From Draconibacterium mangrovi_A (GTDB taxonomy: Bacteria > Bacteroidota > Bacteroidia > Bacteroidales > Prolixibacteraceae): a stretch of DNA of 64,000 nt. This document shows positions 17,501 through 27,118 of the stretch, piece after piece (positions within the stretch are counted from its first letter, which is position 1; each line of letters begins with the position of its first letter). The position numbers were made by a program, and so were the translations under genes. Location of the stretch: contig NZ_JBBIXN010000004.1 in NCBI RefSeq assembly GCF_037646455.1, forward strand, positions 62,001 through 126,000. The letters are read 5' to 3'. A model generated the notes under the pieces. That model was not told the DNA's origin. It ran no database searches and saw only the letters and a program-made list of their open reading frames with translations.

Positions 17501-18817
17501 ATGAAATTAAAATTTTACGCAGCACTTTTTCTTATGACCATACAAATCAGTGCATTCGCACAATCTGTCGATAAAATAGAAGCTGAAGCAACGAAACAAT
17601 CAAAGTATGCTTTTGAGTTGTGCAAACACTTGCATCAGAATCCTGAATTATCGTTTCAGGAATTTGAAACCTCCAAAAGAATGGCTTCTGAATTGGAACA
17701 ACTCGGTTTTGAAGTTACCCGTAATTTTGGAGGGAACAGTGTGGTGGGAATCTTCAGAAATGGCGATGGACCAACCGTGATGCTTCGAACTGATATGGAT
17801 GCGCTGCCCGTGGAAGAAAAAACAGGTTTGGATTTTGCCAGCACAAAAAAGGCCGATCTTGATGGTGATGAAGTTGCGGTGATGCATGCCTGCGGACACG
17901 ATATTCATATGAGCACGTGGACGGGAACAACCAGAACACTTGTTGAATTAACAGATGAATGGAGCGGAACCTTGATGGTAATCGCGCAACAAGCCGAAGA
18001 ATACAGTGGGGGAGCAGGTGAAGCCATTGAAGCCGGATTATTCACGAAATTTCCTGTTCCTGACTATGCGCTGGCGTATCATATTAATCCTGAACTGGAA
18101 ACCGGTCAGATCGGGTTACGTGGCGGACCTGTTTTTGCCGGTGTAAAAACGGTGGAAATAACTGTTTATGGTGTAGGCGGACACGGTGCTTACCCTCAAA
18201 AATGCATCGATCCAATTGTTATTGCATCGCGTATTGTTACCGATCTGCAAACCATAGTCAGCCGCGAACTGAGTCCAACTGAACCGGCGGTAGTAACTGT
18301 TGGATCCATTCATGGCGGAACGCGCCCGAATATTATTCCTGATGAGGTGAAAATGCAGCTGACGCTTCGCTATTTTTCTGATGAAACCATTAAAAAGGTA
18401 ATTGCTGCAATTGAGCGAATTAGTGCTTCCGCTTCAAAAACCGCCGGAATGCCCGACGATAAATTGCCCATGGTGTTTGTCGATCCGGCAGAAACACCGC
18501 CGGTATTGAACGACAACGAATTGAGCGCGAGGATAGTCCGATTTGCCGGTGATATAATTGGGGATGCAAATATTATTGAAACGCAGCCCGAAATGGTGGG
18601 AGAGGATTTTGGGAAATATGGTCTCACTCCCGAAGATGTTCCAACCTGTTTGATCTGGCTCGGAAGTACCAGCCCCGAACTGATGCAAAAACTGAAAGCT
18701 GAAGGAAAGCGTCCGTCGCCTTTGCATTCCCCAACACTTGCACCTGATTACGGGAACACCATAAAAACAGGTATCGAAGTGATGACGGCTAATGTGATCG
18801 GTTTAATGAAAAAATAA
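17501..18817 (+). CDS. Secreted M20-family metallo-amidohydrolase (IAA-amino acid hydrolase/HipO-like)
   Basis: A 438-residue hydrolase with a signal peptide (1-20, cleavage near SAFAQ). The M20 dinuclear site is visible: MHACGHDIHM with C131 and H133, E166/E167 in AQQAEEYSGG, H193 in AYHINPE and the C-terminal H in PSPLHSP. C131 is the hallmark of the M20D aminoacylase/carboxypeptidase subgroup, which cleaves N-acyl amino acids. The dimerisation domain (about 215-330) is intact. Periplasmic location is inferred from the signal peptide. It stands alone between two hairpin structures. Confidence 0.92.
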   Translation: MKLKFYAALFLMTIQISAFAQSVDKIEAEATKQSKYAFELCKHLHQNPELSFQEFETSKRMASELEQLGFEVTRNFGGNSVVGIFRNGDGPTVMLRTDMDALPVEEKTGLDFASTKKADLDGDEVAVMHACGHDIHMSTWTGTTRTLVELTDEWSGTLMVIAQQAEEYSGGAGEAIEAGLFTKFPVPDYALAYHINPELETGQIGLRGGPVFAGVKTVEITVYGVGGHGAYPQKCIDPIVIASRIVTDLQTIVSRELSPTEPAVVTVGSIHGGTRPNIIPDEVKMQLTLRYFSDETIKKVIAAIERISASASKTAGMPDDKLPMVFVDPAETPPVLNDNELSARIVRFAGDIIGDANIIETQPEMVGEDFGKYGLTPEDVPTCLIWLGSTSPELMQKLKAEGKRPSPLHSPTLAPDYGNTIKTGIEVMTANVIGLMKK

Positions 18818-18844
18818 AGAGACTGTTTCAAAAGCCAGTAACAA

Positions 18845-18924
18845 CGTCATTCTGAATTCATTTCAGAATCTATAGCTTTTGATATTTTGCAACTTTGAGA
18901 TCCTGAATCAAGTTCAGGATGACG
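18845..18924. repeat. Nested palindrome of the GTCATTCTGAA / TTCAGGATGAC type
   Basis: The 5' arm 18845-18871 (CGTCATTCTGAATTCATTTC...) and the 3' arm 18898-18924 (...AAGTTCAGGATGACG) are reverse complements over 27 bp apart from a few changes, most of them G-T pairs. Each arm also folds on itself. It lies between two genes reading towards it, so it may act as a bidirectional terminator. The GTCATTC...GAATC core is shared with the ends of the GIY-YIG element at 31759 and 32117. Confidence 0.65.
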
Positions 18925-18972
18925 CAACAAGGACAATTGAAAAAGCCTCTCAAAAATTATTGAATTCTGCAG

Positions 18973-19740
18973 TTATTCTTCAGGAAAATAGGAATTGTCG
19001 AAATCGATTACCCCAAAATATTGTTCCATCGTCGAAACCGTTTCCTTTACGTCGTTCCATAGTTCCATGCCATCTTCGCCTGCTTTTGCCCAGAATTCAT
19101 CGTTTATGGTAAAGTTTTCTGCCGGGCTGGTTCCCATTTCAGAGATAAAATATACCACCGACATATCGCCTGCAAGCATAGGATGGAAAGTGTAAAAAGG
19201 CTGGTTAAATCCGTGCTTTTTGCGCAGTTCGCAGTATTTCTTTACCAATTCAGAGAATTCTCTGCCTTTCCCGTTTTTCACATGAAACTTTTCAAAAAGA
19301 CGAAAGCGCTGTCCGGTGGTCTGTGTACTTTGTTCAGCCGGCATAATCGAAAGTTCAGGCTGCAATTCAATTACCATTCCTCCCACTTTAGAGTAGGCAT
19401 CTTCAAACATTTTGCCGAGTTCCTCACTTTTTTTCGGGTCGGTTCCCCAAAATTTGTCGTCAGCTTCCCGCATTTTATCAATATCTGCCATGCTTCCAAT
19501 TGGAGCCGATGCCCAAATATATCCTTCCGCATGTTGAATGAGTTCAGGATAAGGGTAGTCCAGTTCTTTCATATAGCTATGGACGGCATCCAGTGCACTC
19601 AATAATTTGTCCTTCTGGGCAATTTCAACTTGAGCTTCCCAAACAATGTATTTGGGTTTTGGCGCATCATCTTGCGCTGAAGTGGTTTTTAAAAGAAAGA
19701 CGAAGCTAAACAATAAAACAGCGGTAAATAATTTTTTCAT
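18973..19740 (-). CDS. Secreted protein of unknown function with two similar halves
   Basis: A 255-residue protein; the ATG at 19740 is preferred over a GTG one codon upstream. Signal peptide 1-23 (ends TTSAQ). The mature protein appears to have two ferredoxin-like alpha/beta halves, beginning YIVWEAQVEIAQKDKL and RFRLFEKFHVKNGKGREF, each with a similar strand-helix order. This resembles dimeric alpha-beta barrel proteins (ABM/NIPSNAP-like), but I cannot assign a family with confidence. It is transcribed alone, convergent with the amidohydrolase gene. Confidence 0.7.
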   Translation of the reverse strand: MKKLFTAVLLFSFVFLLKTTSAQDDAPKPKYIVWEAQVEIAQKDKLLSALDAVHSYMKELDYPYPELIQHAEGYIWASAPIGSMADIDKMREADDKFWGTDPKKSEELGKMFEDAYSKVGGMVIELQPELSIMPAEQSTQTTGQRFRLFEKFHVKNGKGREFSELVKKYCELRKKHGFNQPFYTFHPMLAGDMSVVYFISEMGTSPAENFTINDEFWAKAGEDGMELWNDVKETVSTMEQYFGVIDFDNSYFPEE

Positions 19741-19917
19741 CACACTTAGTTTTAAATAAATAATTAATTAAATGAATAACAGTGGCTTGGTTTTGAATAA
19801 TAGCCACAATAAAAGTTATTAAAAATGAATGCTTTATGAAAATAAAAATACTTTTTGGTATGATTATGTTGGGGTGTAAAATTTGGAATGCAATGCTGAA
19901 AAGGGATTGACGTCAAA

Positions 19918-19955
19918 AAGAAAAGGTCTTACCCTAAAATGGCAAGACCTTTTGA
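19918..19955. terminator. Terminator after the tricorn-like gene
   Basis: AAAGGTCTTACC and GGCAAGACCTTT form a 12-bp stem with one mismatch around a 7-nt loop (19934-19940). On the minus strand the stem is followed by a T-rich run, so it ends the tricorn-like transcript that stops at 19977. The same 19741-19976 gap also holds the upstream region of the secreted-protein gene. Confidence 0.8.
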
Positions 19956-19976
19956 TTAACAATATATTAGAATATT

Positions 19977-22900
19977 CTATTTTTTGATAGCAGGAGTCGA
20001 ATAAGGCGGATGCTTAATTTCTGATTGATTTTCTTTTTCCACCATTTTCAAAACCTCCTGGACGGCACGCTCCAGTTGAGGATCTTTGCCTTGTTCCAGT
20101 GCTTTTGCATCCTGACGGACCGCAATATCCGGCGCAACTCCGTAATTCTCGGCAATCCATTTGTTATTGATCGGATCGAAAACCGCATTTGTTGGTGCTG
20201 TCAGGTATCCGCCGTCAACCATGGCGTAATGAACCGCCGATGATACCAGTCCGCCCCAGGTTGTAGCACCGATAAGTGGCCCTGCTTTTTGCTGGCGGAA
20301 AACCCATGGGAAGAAATCGCCACCCGAGCCTGCTTTTTCGTTGATTAAAAGTGCTTTCGGTCCGAGAATTCCGGCCGGAAGAAGAAATGGTTTCCCGTTT
20401 GCTACTTCGTTGGTAACAGCAGCCCGCAATTTTCTGGTCATTAAATCAACCATATAATCGTCGAGCAAACCACCGCCGTTGAAACGTTCGTCGATAACAG
20501 CACCAAGTTTATCCTGTTGGGCAAAGAAATAGCGGTTAAAGGAAACCAGTCCGGGTGTTCCAGTGTTGGGTACCCAAACATAAGCCAGTTTCCCGTCGGA
20601 CAGTTCATCTACTTTTCGGCGGTTATCTTCCACCCAGGCGCGTTGGCGCAATGCAAATTCGCTGCTGATTGGTTTAACGATTACCTCCCGGGCATTTTCG
20701 AAATCGGCTTCATCGCTGATTTGCAGCACAGTTTGAACACCCGAAGTTCCGTCAAGGAATTGGTAAGGATTATCGTCACTTGTTAATTCTTTGCCATTAA
20801 CTCCTACCAGATAGTTGCCTTCTTCTACCTCTAATCCCGGCTCATCGAGTGGGCTAGACAGTCCCGGATTCCAGCTTTCGGTAGTATAAATACGTTCAAT
20901 TTTCCAGTAACCTTTTTCGGGTACCAGATCGGAACCAAGCAGACCAACTCGATTGCTTTCGTTAGAGGGATAGTCGCCGCCACCAACAAAACTGTGTCCG
21001 ACTGAAAGCTCGCCGTTCATTTGATCTAAAATGTAGGTCAGATCAGCGCGGTGTTTTACGTATGGGATTAATGGTGAATAGCGATCGTAAACCACATCCC
21101 AGTCTCTTCCGTGTAAATTTGGAGCATAGAAATAGTCTTTTTCGTAGCGCCACGCTTCCTCAAAAATTTGTTTCCATTCCTGCGAACGGTCGAGTTTCAT
21201 TTTTAGATTTACTTTCAGGTTTTTGCCATCTTTACCTGAGGGTTTGCCGGTGTCCATAATTTTCCACGACGAGCCCACTATGGCCAGCATCTTTTTGCCG
21301 TCGTTGGAGACCGACAGACTTCTGGCTCCGCTTACAAACTCTTTGGATTCACGGTCTTCTAGACTAAATTTTTGAACCGTATAACCCGATTCGTTTGGCA
21401 CTGATTCAGCTATAAAAACAGTGCCTTCAGGACCAGCTACCAGCTGGCGGTATTTTCTGGCTGGCATTGGAAGCGCAATAGTCCGGCTGTCGATTCCTTC
21501 AAAATCAATGGAAATTGAATCCGATTTTTCTTTGTCCTCTTTCTCGTCTTTTCCGTTTTTATCCTTGTCCTCTTCTTTTTTGTCTTCTTCCTTTTCTGTA
21601 TCCCCGGATTCCTCCTTCTCCTTGTCTTCTTTTACTTCCTCTTCATCGCTGCGCAATTTAAAGGGCGATGATTCATCTTTTTGAAGGTTGACTACATATA
21701 CGCTATAGTTGGCGTTAGCAGTCATGGCACTGGTATTTGCCCAGCCCGATCCAAGAGCCAGATCAGTAGATGCCAGGAAATAGAAATGTTTTTTGTCGCG
21801 ATCCCAGCCGGGAGCGAATGCATCGGCAAAAGTGTTGGTGACTTTTTTAATGCTGTTATCTTCTACCGACCAAACCGTAATCTGGCGAAAATTATTGGCA
21901 GCTGCTTTTGCATAAGCCAGCCACTTTGAATCGGGTGACCAGGTAAGCCCCATACTTCCACGTTCGAGGTTGTTACCCCCGTTATCGATGGTTTTTATGC
22001 TTTCTGCTTCAACATCAACCATGCGAACCCGAGCAGCGTTATCGGTAAACGCAATGTACTTTCCATCGGGTGACCAGGTGGGTTCCCAACCGAGTTTCGA
22101 TTCACCGATTGAAATGCTTTTTGCTTCCGACAATCCATCCTGATCAGCAATCATCAACGCATAACCTTCGCCGCTTTGATCAGAAAACCAGGCTACCTGT
22201 CCGCCATTTGGCGACCAGATCGGTGTGCGGTCTGCTGCTCCCGATGACTTTGTAATATTTCGCGTATCTCCGTGTTCTTCAGGTACTGTAAAAATATCGC
22301 CACGAGCTTCAAAAATAGCACGTTTCCCGGTAGGAGAGAGCGAGCCTGAACTTGCGCGGCTGCTTACATCTTCCCATTGAACTTCGGCCCAGGGAAAGTC
22401 GCCTATTATTTCCATGGAAAGTGTGGTGATTTCTTTGGTGTTCAGATTATATAAATGAAGCGCACCTTCCCGCTCAAAAACAAGCTGGTTACCTTTACCG
22501 GCGAGCCATTTTACATCCGATCCTTCAAACGAAGTAAGCTGTTCCAACGCTTTAGACTTTACATCGTAGCTCCAGATGTTGCTCACAAAATCGCGATCCG
22601 ACAGAAAATAGATTTTGTCATCCAGCCACAGTGGCTGAATGTCGGTTTCGTGGTTATTGGGCAATAAAATTTCCGAGAAATTTTTTAAATCCAGGATAAC
22701 TAGTGGAGTATTTTGTCCACCCCGATAATTGCGCCATTCAACATCCCACCTCGAGATCCTGTCGATAACGATTTTTTTACCGTCGGGAGAATACGAACCA
22801 TCGTGTCCCCACTGTTTCGTTAATAATTTTTCCGGACCACCATCTTTCGAAACCAGCCACAATCGCTCGTAACCTGATGGTGCAGTTTCGCGGGTAGAGC

Positions 22901-23264
22901 TGAACAAAATATTTTCGCCGTCGGGTGTCCAGCCACAAACGTTGGCTCCACTTGGGTACCAGCTTAAACGTGTTGGTGTTCCTCCTTCAACAGAAACCGT
23001 AAAAACGGCAGTGCTGCCCGAACGGTTTGAACTAAAGGCAATCGTTTTTCCATCAGGCGAGAAGTGGGGATTGCTTTCCACCGCGCCCGTACTTGTAAGG
23101 CGTTTGGTCTGCATATGCGAAAGGCTTGTAATCCAGAGATCACCGCCATAAGAATATGCAATGTGCGTGTCGCTTAAAGTTGGTTGACGTAACATTTTTG
23201 TCCCCTGACTCCGGGATGTTATTGAAACGCCAAGAATCAGTAAAATGAGAATGAGTTTTTTCAT
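19977..23264 (-). CDS. Tricorn-protease-like S41 peptidase, secreted
   Basis: A 1095-residue protein starting at the ATG at 23264 (MKKLILILLIL), giving a signal peptide ending near TSRSQ; the upstream MPSQEKFCT extension is rejected. PD40/WD-like propeller blades with FSPDGKTIAFSSNRSG-type repeats fill about residues 25-530. They are followed by a highly acidic Glu/Lys/Asp insert (about 545-590), a second short propeller region, a tricorn C1/PDZ region (about 690-860) and the S41 catalytic domain with GSGGDFFPWVFR near residue 985; the Ser of that motif is the likely nucleophile. It would degrade peptides in the periplasm. Confidence 0.93.
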   Translation of the reverse strand: MKKLILILLILGVSITSRSQGTKMLRQPTLSDTHIAYSYGGDLWITSLSHMQTKRLTSTGAVESNPHFSPDGKTIAFSSNRSGSTAVFTVSVEGGTPTRLSWYPSGANVCGWTPDGENILFSSTRETAPSGYERLWLVSKDGGPEKLLTKQWGHDGSYSPDGKKIVIDRISRWDVEWRNYRGGQNTPLVILDLKNFSEILLPNNHETDIQPLWLDDKIYFLSDRDFVSNIWSYDVKSKALEQLTSFEGSDVKWLAGKGNQLVFEREGALHLYNLNTKEITTLSMEIIGDFPWAEVQWEDVSSRASSGSLSPTGKRAIFEARGDIFTVPEEHGDTRNITKSSGAADRTPIWSPNGGQVAWFSDQSGEGYALMIADQDGLSEAKSISIGESKLGWEPTWSPDGKYIAFTDNAARVRMVDVEAESIKTIDNGGNNLERGSMGLTWSPDSKWLAYAKAAANNFRQITVWSVEDNSIKKVTNTFADAFAPGWDRDKKHFYFLASTDLALGSGWANTSAMTANANYSVYVVNLQKDESSPFKLRSDEEEVKEDKEKEESGDTEKEEDKKEEDKDKNGKDEKEDKEKSDSISIDFEGIDSRTIALPMPARKYRQLVAGPEGTVFIAESVPNESGYTVQKFSLEDRESKEFVSGARSLSVSNDGKKMLAIVGSSWKIMDTGKPSGKDGKNLKVNLKMKLDRSQEWKQIFEEAWRYEKDYFYAPNLHGRDWDVVYDRYSPLIPYVKHRADLTYILDQMNGELSVGHSFVGGGDYPSNESNRVGLLGSDLVPEKGYWKIERIYTTESWNPGLSSPLDEPGLEVEEGNYLVGVNGKELTSDDNPYQFLDGTSGVQTVLQISDEADFENAREVIVKPISSEFALRQRAWVEDNRRKVDELSDGKLAYVWVPNTGTPGLVSFNRYFFAQQDKLGAVIDERFNGGGLLDDYMVDLMTRKLRAAVTNEVANGKPFLLPAGILGPKALLINEKAGSGGDFFPWVFRQQKAGPLIGATTWGGLVSSAVHYAMVDGGYLTAPTNAVFDPINNKWIAENYGVAPDIAVRQDAKALEQGKDPQLERAVQEVLKMVEKENQSEIKHPPYSTPAIKK

Positions 23265-23572
23265 AGTACAGAATTTTTCTTGTGATGGCACCGCGGTAAA
23301 ATAAAGCGGCGTTCGTGATTATGTTTTGAATATAATGAATTGTTTTAACAATAAGTATTATGCGGTTTTATTATGTAACAGTATTTGAACAGAAAATTTA
23401 AAATGAACAAACACTTTGCATGCGGTATGGTTCGGAATAGTATGTCATTCTAAATGCAAGTTGTTAGTATTGTTTTGAAAAAGAGTTCTTTGAGAGTAAG
23501 TTTTTGGCGCATTACTGCAGCTGTTTTATTTAGCCTTAGAATGATTATATTTGGTCATACTAAAACTGGCTT
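23265..23572. other. Divergent intergenic region, 308 bp
   Basis: AT-rich region between the divergent tricorn-like and TauE genes. Apart from the promoter boxes just upstream of the TauE gene, I see no ORF, repeat or stable hairpin. Confidence 0.6.
23524..23553 (+). promoter_or_regulatory. Putative promoter of the TauE/lipid gene run
   Basis: TATATTTG at 23546-23553 matches TAnnTTTG exactly. A TTTT lies at 23524-23527, 18 bp upstream, where a -33 TTTG is expected. The TauE ATG follows 20 bp downstream. Confidence 0.45.
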
Positions 23573-24370
23573 ATGATTTTCTATTCGGAGTACCAATCCA
23601 TTTACCTCATTTTACCTCTTATTGGCTTTTTACTCGGTTTGTTCGGAACGATGCTTGGTGGCGGCGGCGGGTTTTTCTTCTTACCGGTGCTTACACTTAT
23701 TATCGGAGCTCCGGCGCAGGTGGCTGTACCTACTTCATTAACAGCTACATTGCCAATTGGCCTTGTGGGGACGATTGGTCATTTCAGAAGAGGAAATGTA
23801 GACTTTAAAACAGGTAAAGTTTTTGTGTTGGCAGGGATAGTTGGGGCACTTGCAGGGGCAGCAATTACGGGTTACATCTCATCTAAACAACTGAAAATAG
23901 CTTTTGGAGTGTATTCGATTCTTATTGCGCTGAACATGAGTTTTTCAACCTGGAAAAAAAAGAAGTGTGAAGTGAATGGAGAAGAACTGAAAGAATTAAG
24001 TCCACTTAGCCGAATCTTTCGCGGATCGTTTTTTGGATTGTTTGCCGGAGCCATTTCAGGTACTTTTGGCACCAGCGGAACCGCCCCGGTAATGGCCGGC
24101 CTGTTTTCCATGCGCTTGTCGCTTAAGATGGTTGTAGGCACATCACTACTTATCATTTTGATAAACGCCATGTTCGCCATTGGAGCGCACTTTCTGGTTG
24201 GTCGCATCGACCTTACCCTGGTTGGATTCTTAACCTCAGGTTCGGTAGTGGGAGCTTTAATCGGTACAAGGTGGTTGTCGAGGATAAAGGTTGCAAAAGC
24301 TGAAAATAACATCCGGCACGTTTATGCGCTTGTAATGATCGTTATCGGTATTTTAATGATTCTAAAATAA
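23573..24370 (+). CDS. TauE/SafE-family membrane permease
   Basis: A 265-residue integral membrane protein with about eight hydrophobic segments. The family pattern GLFGTMLGGGGGFFFLPVL lies near residues 22-40 and its repeat GAISGTFGTSGTAPVMAG near 160-177. TauE/SafE proteins export sulfite, sulfonates or organic anions; the substrate here is unknown. It is the first gene of a plus-strand run into the lipid genes (19 bp to the next ATG), which makes an acidic lipid precursor conceivable but unproven. Confidence 0.88.
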   Translation: MIFYSEYQSIYLILPLIGFLLGLFGTMLGGGGGFFFLPVLTLIIGAPAQVAVPTSLTATLPIGLVGTIGHFRRGNVDFKTGKVFVLAGIVGALAGAAITGYISSKQLKIAFGVYSILIALNMSFSTWKKKKCEVNGEELKELSPLSRIFRGSFFGLFAGAISGTFGTSGTAPVMAGLFSMRLSLKMVVGTSLLIILINAMFAIGAHFLVGRIDLTLVGFLTSGSVVGALIGTRWLSRIKVAKAENNIRHVYALVMIVIGILMILK

Positions 24371-24388
24371 GAATTGGCCGCAAAGTTT

Positions 24389-25111
24389 ATGATCCGAATC
24401 ATCTACATATTTATTCTTTGTTATTTCGTTTTAGGTGCTGTTGGCTTTTACTTTATCAACCGGAAAAAAGAAAAGGCAATAGCACGAAAAAGCTGGACAA
24501 AATTCGGGATTTACTTTTTCATTATCAATGTGCTGTTTTTTAGTATTGTAATTAATCCTGTGGTATTTCATATTTTGAGTGTTGGCATTGTTCTGGTTGG
24601 AGTTGCAGAACTTTTTAGGCTGTATAAAAAGAGCGGATTCGAGTCAACGCTGTTTTTTGGAATATCGATTCTCATTTATGCGCTTCTGGCAGCAGGCTTT
24701 TGGAAATTTTCGGGGGCCGGAAAAGATCTAATTCTTTACACCTTTATCGTGCTTTCAATTTTCGATGCATTCAGTCAGATCGGTGGTCAGCTTTTTGGCA
24801 AACGGAAGCTGGCACCTCGCATAAGTCCGAACAAAACCATTGAGGGAACATTGGGTGGTGGTGGTGTTGCTTTAATCAGTTCGTTTTTTTTACAACGACT
24901 TCTGATTTACGAGTTTGGAGTAACCTTTATACTTACTGCATTGATCATTGTTTTTGCTTTTGCCGGCGATATTGCTGCTTCGTTTTACAAAAGAAAGTTT
25001 GAGGTGAAAGATTACAGTACACTCATTCCCGGACACGGCGGATTTTTAGATCGCTTTGACAGTTTAATAGCCGGAGGTGCAGGCGTTACCCTGTTTTTAA
25101 TGTTTTTATAG
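24389..25111 (+). CDS. CdsA-like phosphatidate cytidylyltransferase family protein
   Basis: A 240-residue membrane protein; the ATG at 24389 (MIRIIYIF) is preferred to a TTG 15 bp upstream. About six transmembrane helices precede the family signature SPNKTIEG (near residue 145) and KDYSTLIPGHGGFLDRFDSL (about 205-224), which carries the metal-binding Asp residues of CDP-diacylglycerol synthases. It is shorter than housekeeping CdsA (about 270-280), which suggests a paralogue activating a particular lipid phosphate with CTP. It lies in a run with a dolichol-kinase-like gene and a CDP-alcohol transferase. Confidence 0.87.
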   Translation: MIRIIYIFILCYFVLGAVGFYFINRKKEKAIARKSWTKFGIYFFIINVLFFSIVINPVVFHILSVGIVLVGVAELFRLYKKSGFESTLFFGISILIYALLAAGFWKFSGAGKDLILYTFIVLSIFDAFSQIGGQLFGKRKLAPRISPNKTIEGTLGGGGVALISSFFLQRLLIYEFGVTFILTALIIVFAFAGDIAASFYKRKFEVKDYSTLIPGHGGFLDRFDSLIAGGAGVTLFLMFL

Positions 25112-25200
25112 GAAGAAATCAAAAAGAAGAGAAGATACAGTGACTGGTCAATTCTGATTGGATTTTACCAACTGATTCAGAATGAAAAAATTAAACAGAT

Positions 25201-25875
25201 ATGGGAAATACAATAACACTTGCAATTGTTTATTTAATCGCGATAATTCTTCTGCTGGCATTTAACGAATTAAATTACAGAAGATTAAATGTGTCGGGAG
25301 AAATAACCCGAAAGTTCGCCCATTTTACCGCAACAATAGCAGTGGTTCCGTTCCCTTATATTTTCGATTCGCATTGGTATGTTCTGGTACTCGCATTTAT
25401 ATTTTTTATGGCCTTGCTGGTCACGCAAACCGGAACACAGCTTAAGTCGATCCACGACATTAAAAGGAAATCGATGGGAAGTTACCTGCTTCCGGTTTCG
25501 ATATACCTCACTTTTTTGATGTCGGACCTTAAAGACGATAAATTTTTGTTTATTCTGCCCTTGCTAATATTGGGAATCTCCGATCCGATGGCAGCCATTG
25601 TTGGAATGAGCCTGAGCAAGAACAATCATAAAATTCAAATCTTTGGCATTAAAACCAAAAAATCGCTGTTTGGCTCCGGAACCTTTTTCTTTTCGAGTTT
25701 GGTCATTAGCCTGATAGCACTGTATTTTAATCGCAGTGTTTTCGACTTCAGAACTTTTTGGTTGGCCTTGTTGATTGCGATTGTAGGTACAGTGGCCGAA
25801 CTTGTTAGTTGGCGGGGTTCAGATAACCTGAGCATTCCTCTCTCTCTGGCTCTTGTTTTACTCCTTTTCCGATAG
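25201..25875 (+). CDS. Dolichol/phytol kinase-like membrane protein
   Basis: A 224-residue protein with about seven hydrophobic helices. Motifs resemble the CTP-dependent dolichol kinase/phytol kinase (SEC59/VTE5) group: ITRKFAHF near the N-terminus, LILGISDPMAAIVG (about 121-134), KTKKSLFGSGTFF and AELVSWRGSDNLSIPL near the end. Family members phosphorylate long-chain isoprenoid alcohols. That the substrate here is a lipid alcohol feeding the CdsA-like enzyme is inference from position. The gap to the CdsA-like gene is 89 bp. Confidence 0.8.
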   Translation: MGNTITLAIVYLIAIILLLAFNELNYRRLNVSGEITRKFAHFTATIAVVPFPYIFDSHWYVLVLAFIFFMALLVTQTGTQLKSIHDIKRKSMGSYLLPVSIYLTFLMSDLKDDKFLFILPLLILGISDPMAAIVGMSLSKNNHKIQIFGIKTKKSLFGSGTFFFSSLVISLIALYFNRSVFDFRTFWLALLIAIVGTVAELVSWRGSDNLSIPLSLALVLLLFR

Positions 25876-25958
25876 ATTATTTTATTAACATTTCCAATTA
25901 TTATCCTAATTACCAAAATTATCGTAACTTTTAAAAGGAATACATTTAAATCGGGGAT

Positions 25959-27092
25959 ATGGCAGGACTAACAACAAATAGAAAACACGTAATAGGTAAA
26001 GTTGTGATTAATGGTGCCAATGGTTATGTGGCTTCGAATTTTGTGGTTGAATTGCTAAAACGGAGATACGAGGTTGTTGCTTTGGTTAGGAATAAAGAAA
26101 ATGAGAGTGCTTCAGACCGAATGAGGGAAACACTCAACGAAATGAGTGATTGTGATTCGGTAGATTTAAAGCGGCTTAAAGTATATGATTACAGCCTGTT
26201 TCAAGCCAATTTCAATTTATCAGATGACGTACTCAGTGAAATTTTTGGAGGAACAGTTCACTATTATCATTTTGCAGCTTCATTAAAATTCGACTTTAAA
26301 TCAAAAGACGAAATATTTGGAACCAATATGCAGGGCGTAACAAATTCGGTGGAAACATTTCTAAAGTTTTCAGGTCCCGGGTCAAGGTTCTATTTTATCA
26401 GTACTGCCTATTCGTGCGGGCGAATGAAAGGTATTTTTAAAGAAAGGTTTTACGGCAATGAAGAGATAGATGCCTTCCGGAATTATTACGAACAATCGAA
26501 ACGTTTTGCTGAGAACCGATTAAAACAATACATAGAAGAAGATGGACTAAGCTGCTCTATACTTCGCATTTCACAGATTATAGGAAACAGATCGACCGGT
26601 GTGACTAAAACCGATTATGGCATTTTCGATTTTTCGAAGCGGATTCAACGTATCGCTAATATGAGTCCCAATACAACATTGCGACTTCAGGTGGATGAAA
26701 CCTGCACGCAAAACCTTTTAGCCATCGATACGGTAGTCAGTTATTTTATGGATATTATAGCAGCCAAAGAAGTACCGGAGATCATAAATATTGTATCGAA
26801 AAAACCATTCCCGAATCAATCAATTCTTGATATTCTGGAAGACATACTTCCGATTAAACTGGTGCCCAAAATGAAATTAAAGCCCGAGGAGATGAATAAA
26901 ATTGAAAAAATTATGGCGGTTGGTATGTCATTTTCCGGGGCCTACATTAACATCAATCCGGATTTCGAAACTAAAAACCTGGACGCGATCGTAAAGCACC
27001 CCCAACCTGATGTTACGGTGGATGAAGTGCACAAAATGCTACACTACTTTTTAGAACACAGGAGAATCGTGAATGCAAAAATAACGGGTTGA
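25959..27092 (+). CDS. NAD(P)-dependent extended SDR, thioester-reductase-like
   Basis: A 377-residue cytosolic Rossmann enzyme. The cofactor loop is NGANGYVASN (about 18-27); FISTAYSCGR and YEQSKRFAENRL (near 177) give the catalytic Ser/Thr and YxxxK pair. The pattern matches the male-sterility/thioester-reductase branch of SDRs, which reduce acyl thioesters to aldehydes or alcohols, or epimerise bound substrates. In a lipid gene run this could make a fatty alcohol; a plain sterol- or sugar-type SDR is the alternative. It is preceded by an AAAAGGAA stretch. Confidence 0.78.
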   Translation: MAGLTTNRKHVIGKVVINGANGYVASNFVVELLKRRYEVVALVRNKENESASDRMRETLNEMSDCDSVDLKRLKVYDYSLFQANFNLSDDVLSEIFGGTVHYYHFAASLKFDFKSKDEIFGTNMQGVTNSVETFLKFSGPGSRFYFISTAYSCGRMKGIFKERFYGNEEIDAFRNYYEQSKRFAENRLKQYIEEDGLSCSILRISQIIGNRSTGVTKTDYGIFDFSKRIQRIANMSPNTTLRLQVDETCTQNLLAIDTVVSYFMDIIAAKEVPEIINIVSKKPFPNQSILDILEDILPIKLVPKMKLKPEEMNKIEKIMAVGMSFSGAYININPDFETKNLDAIVKHPQPDVTVDEVHKMLHYFLEHRRIVNAKITG

Positions 27093-27118
27093 TCATACTC
27101 AGTTATTATGTACATTTG

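Noticed and set aside
23573..24370. Assigning TauE to sulfur metabolism with the sulfatase
   Set aside because: The genes are 9 kb apart and in separate units; the permease substrate cannot be read from sequence.
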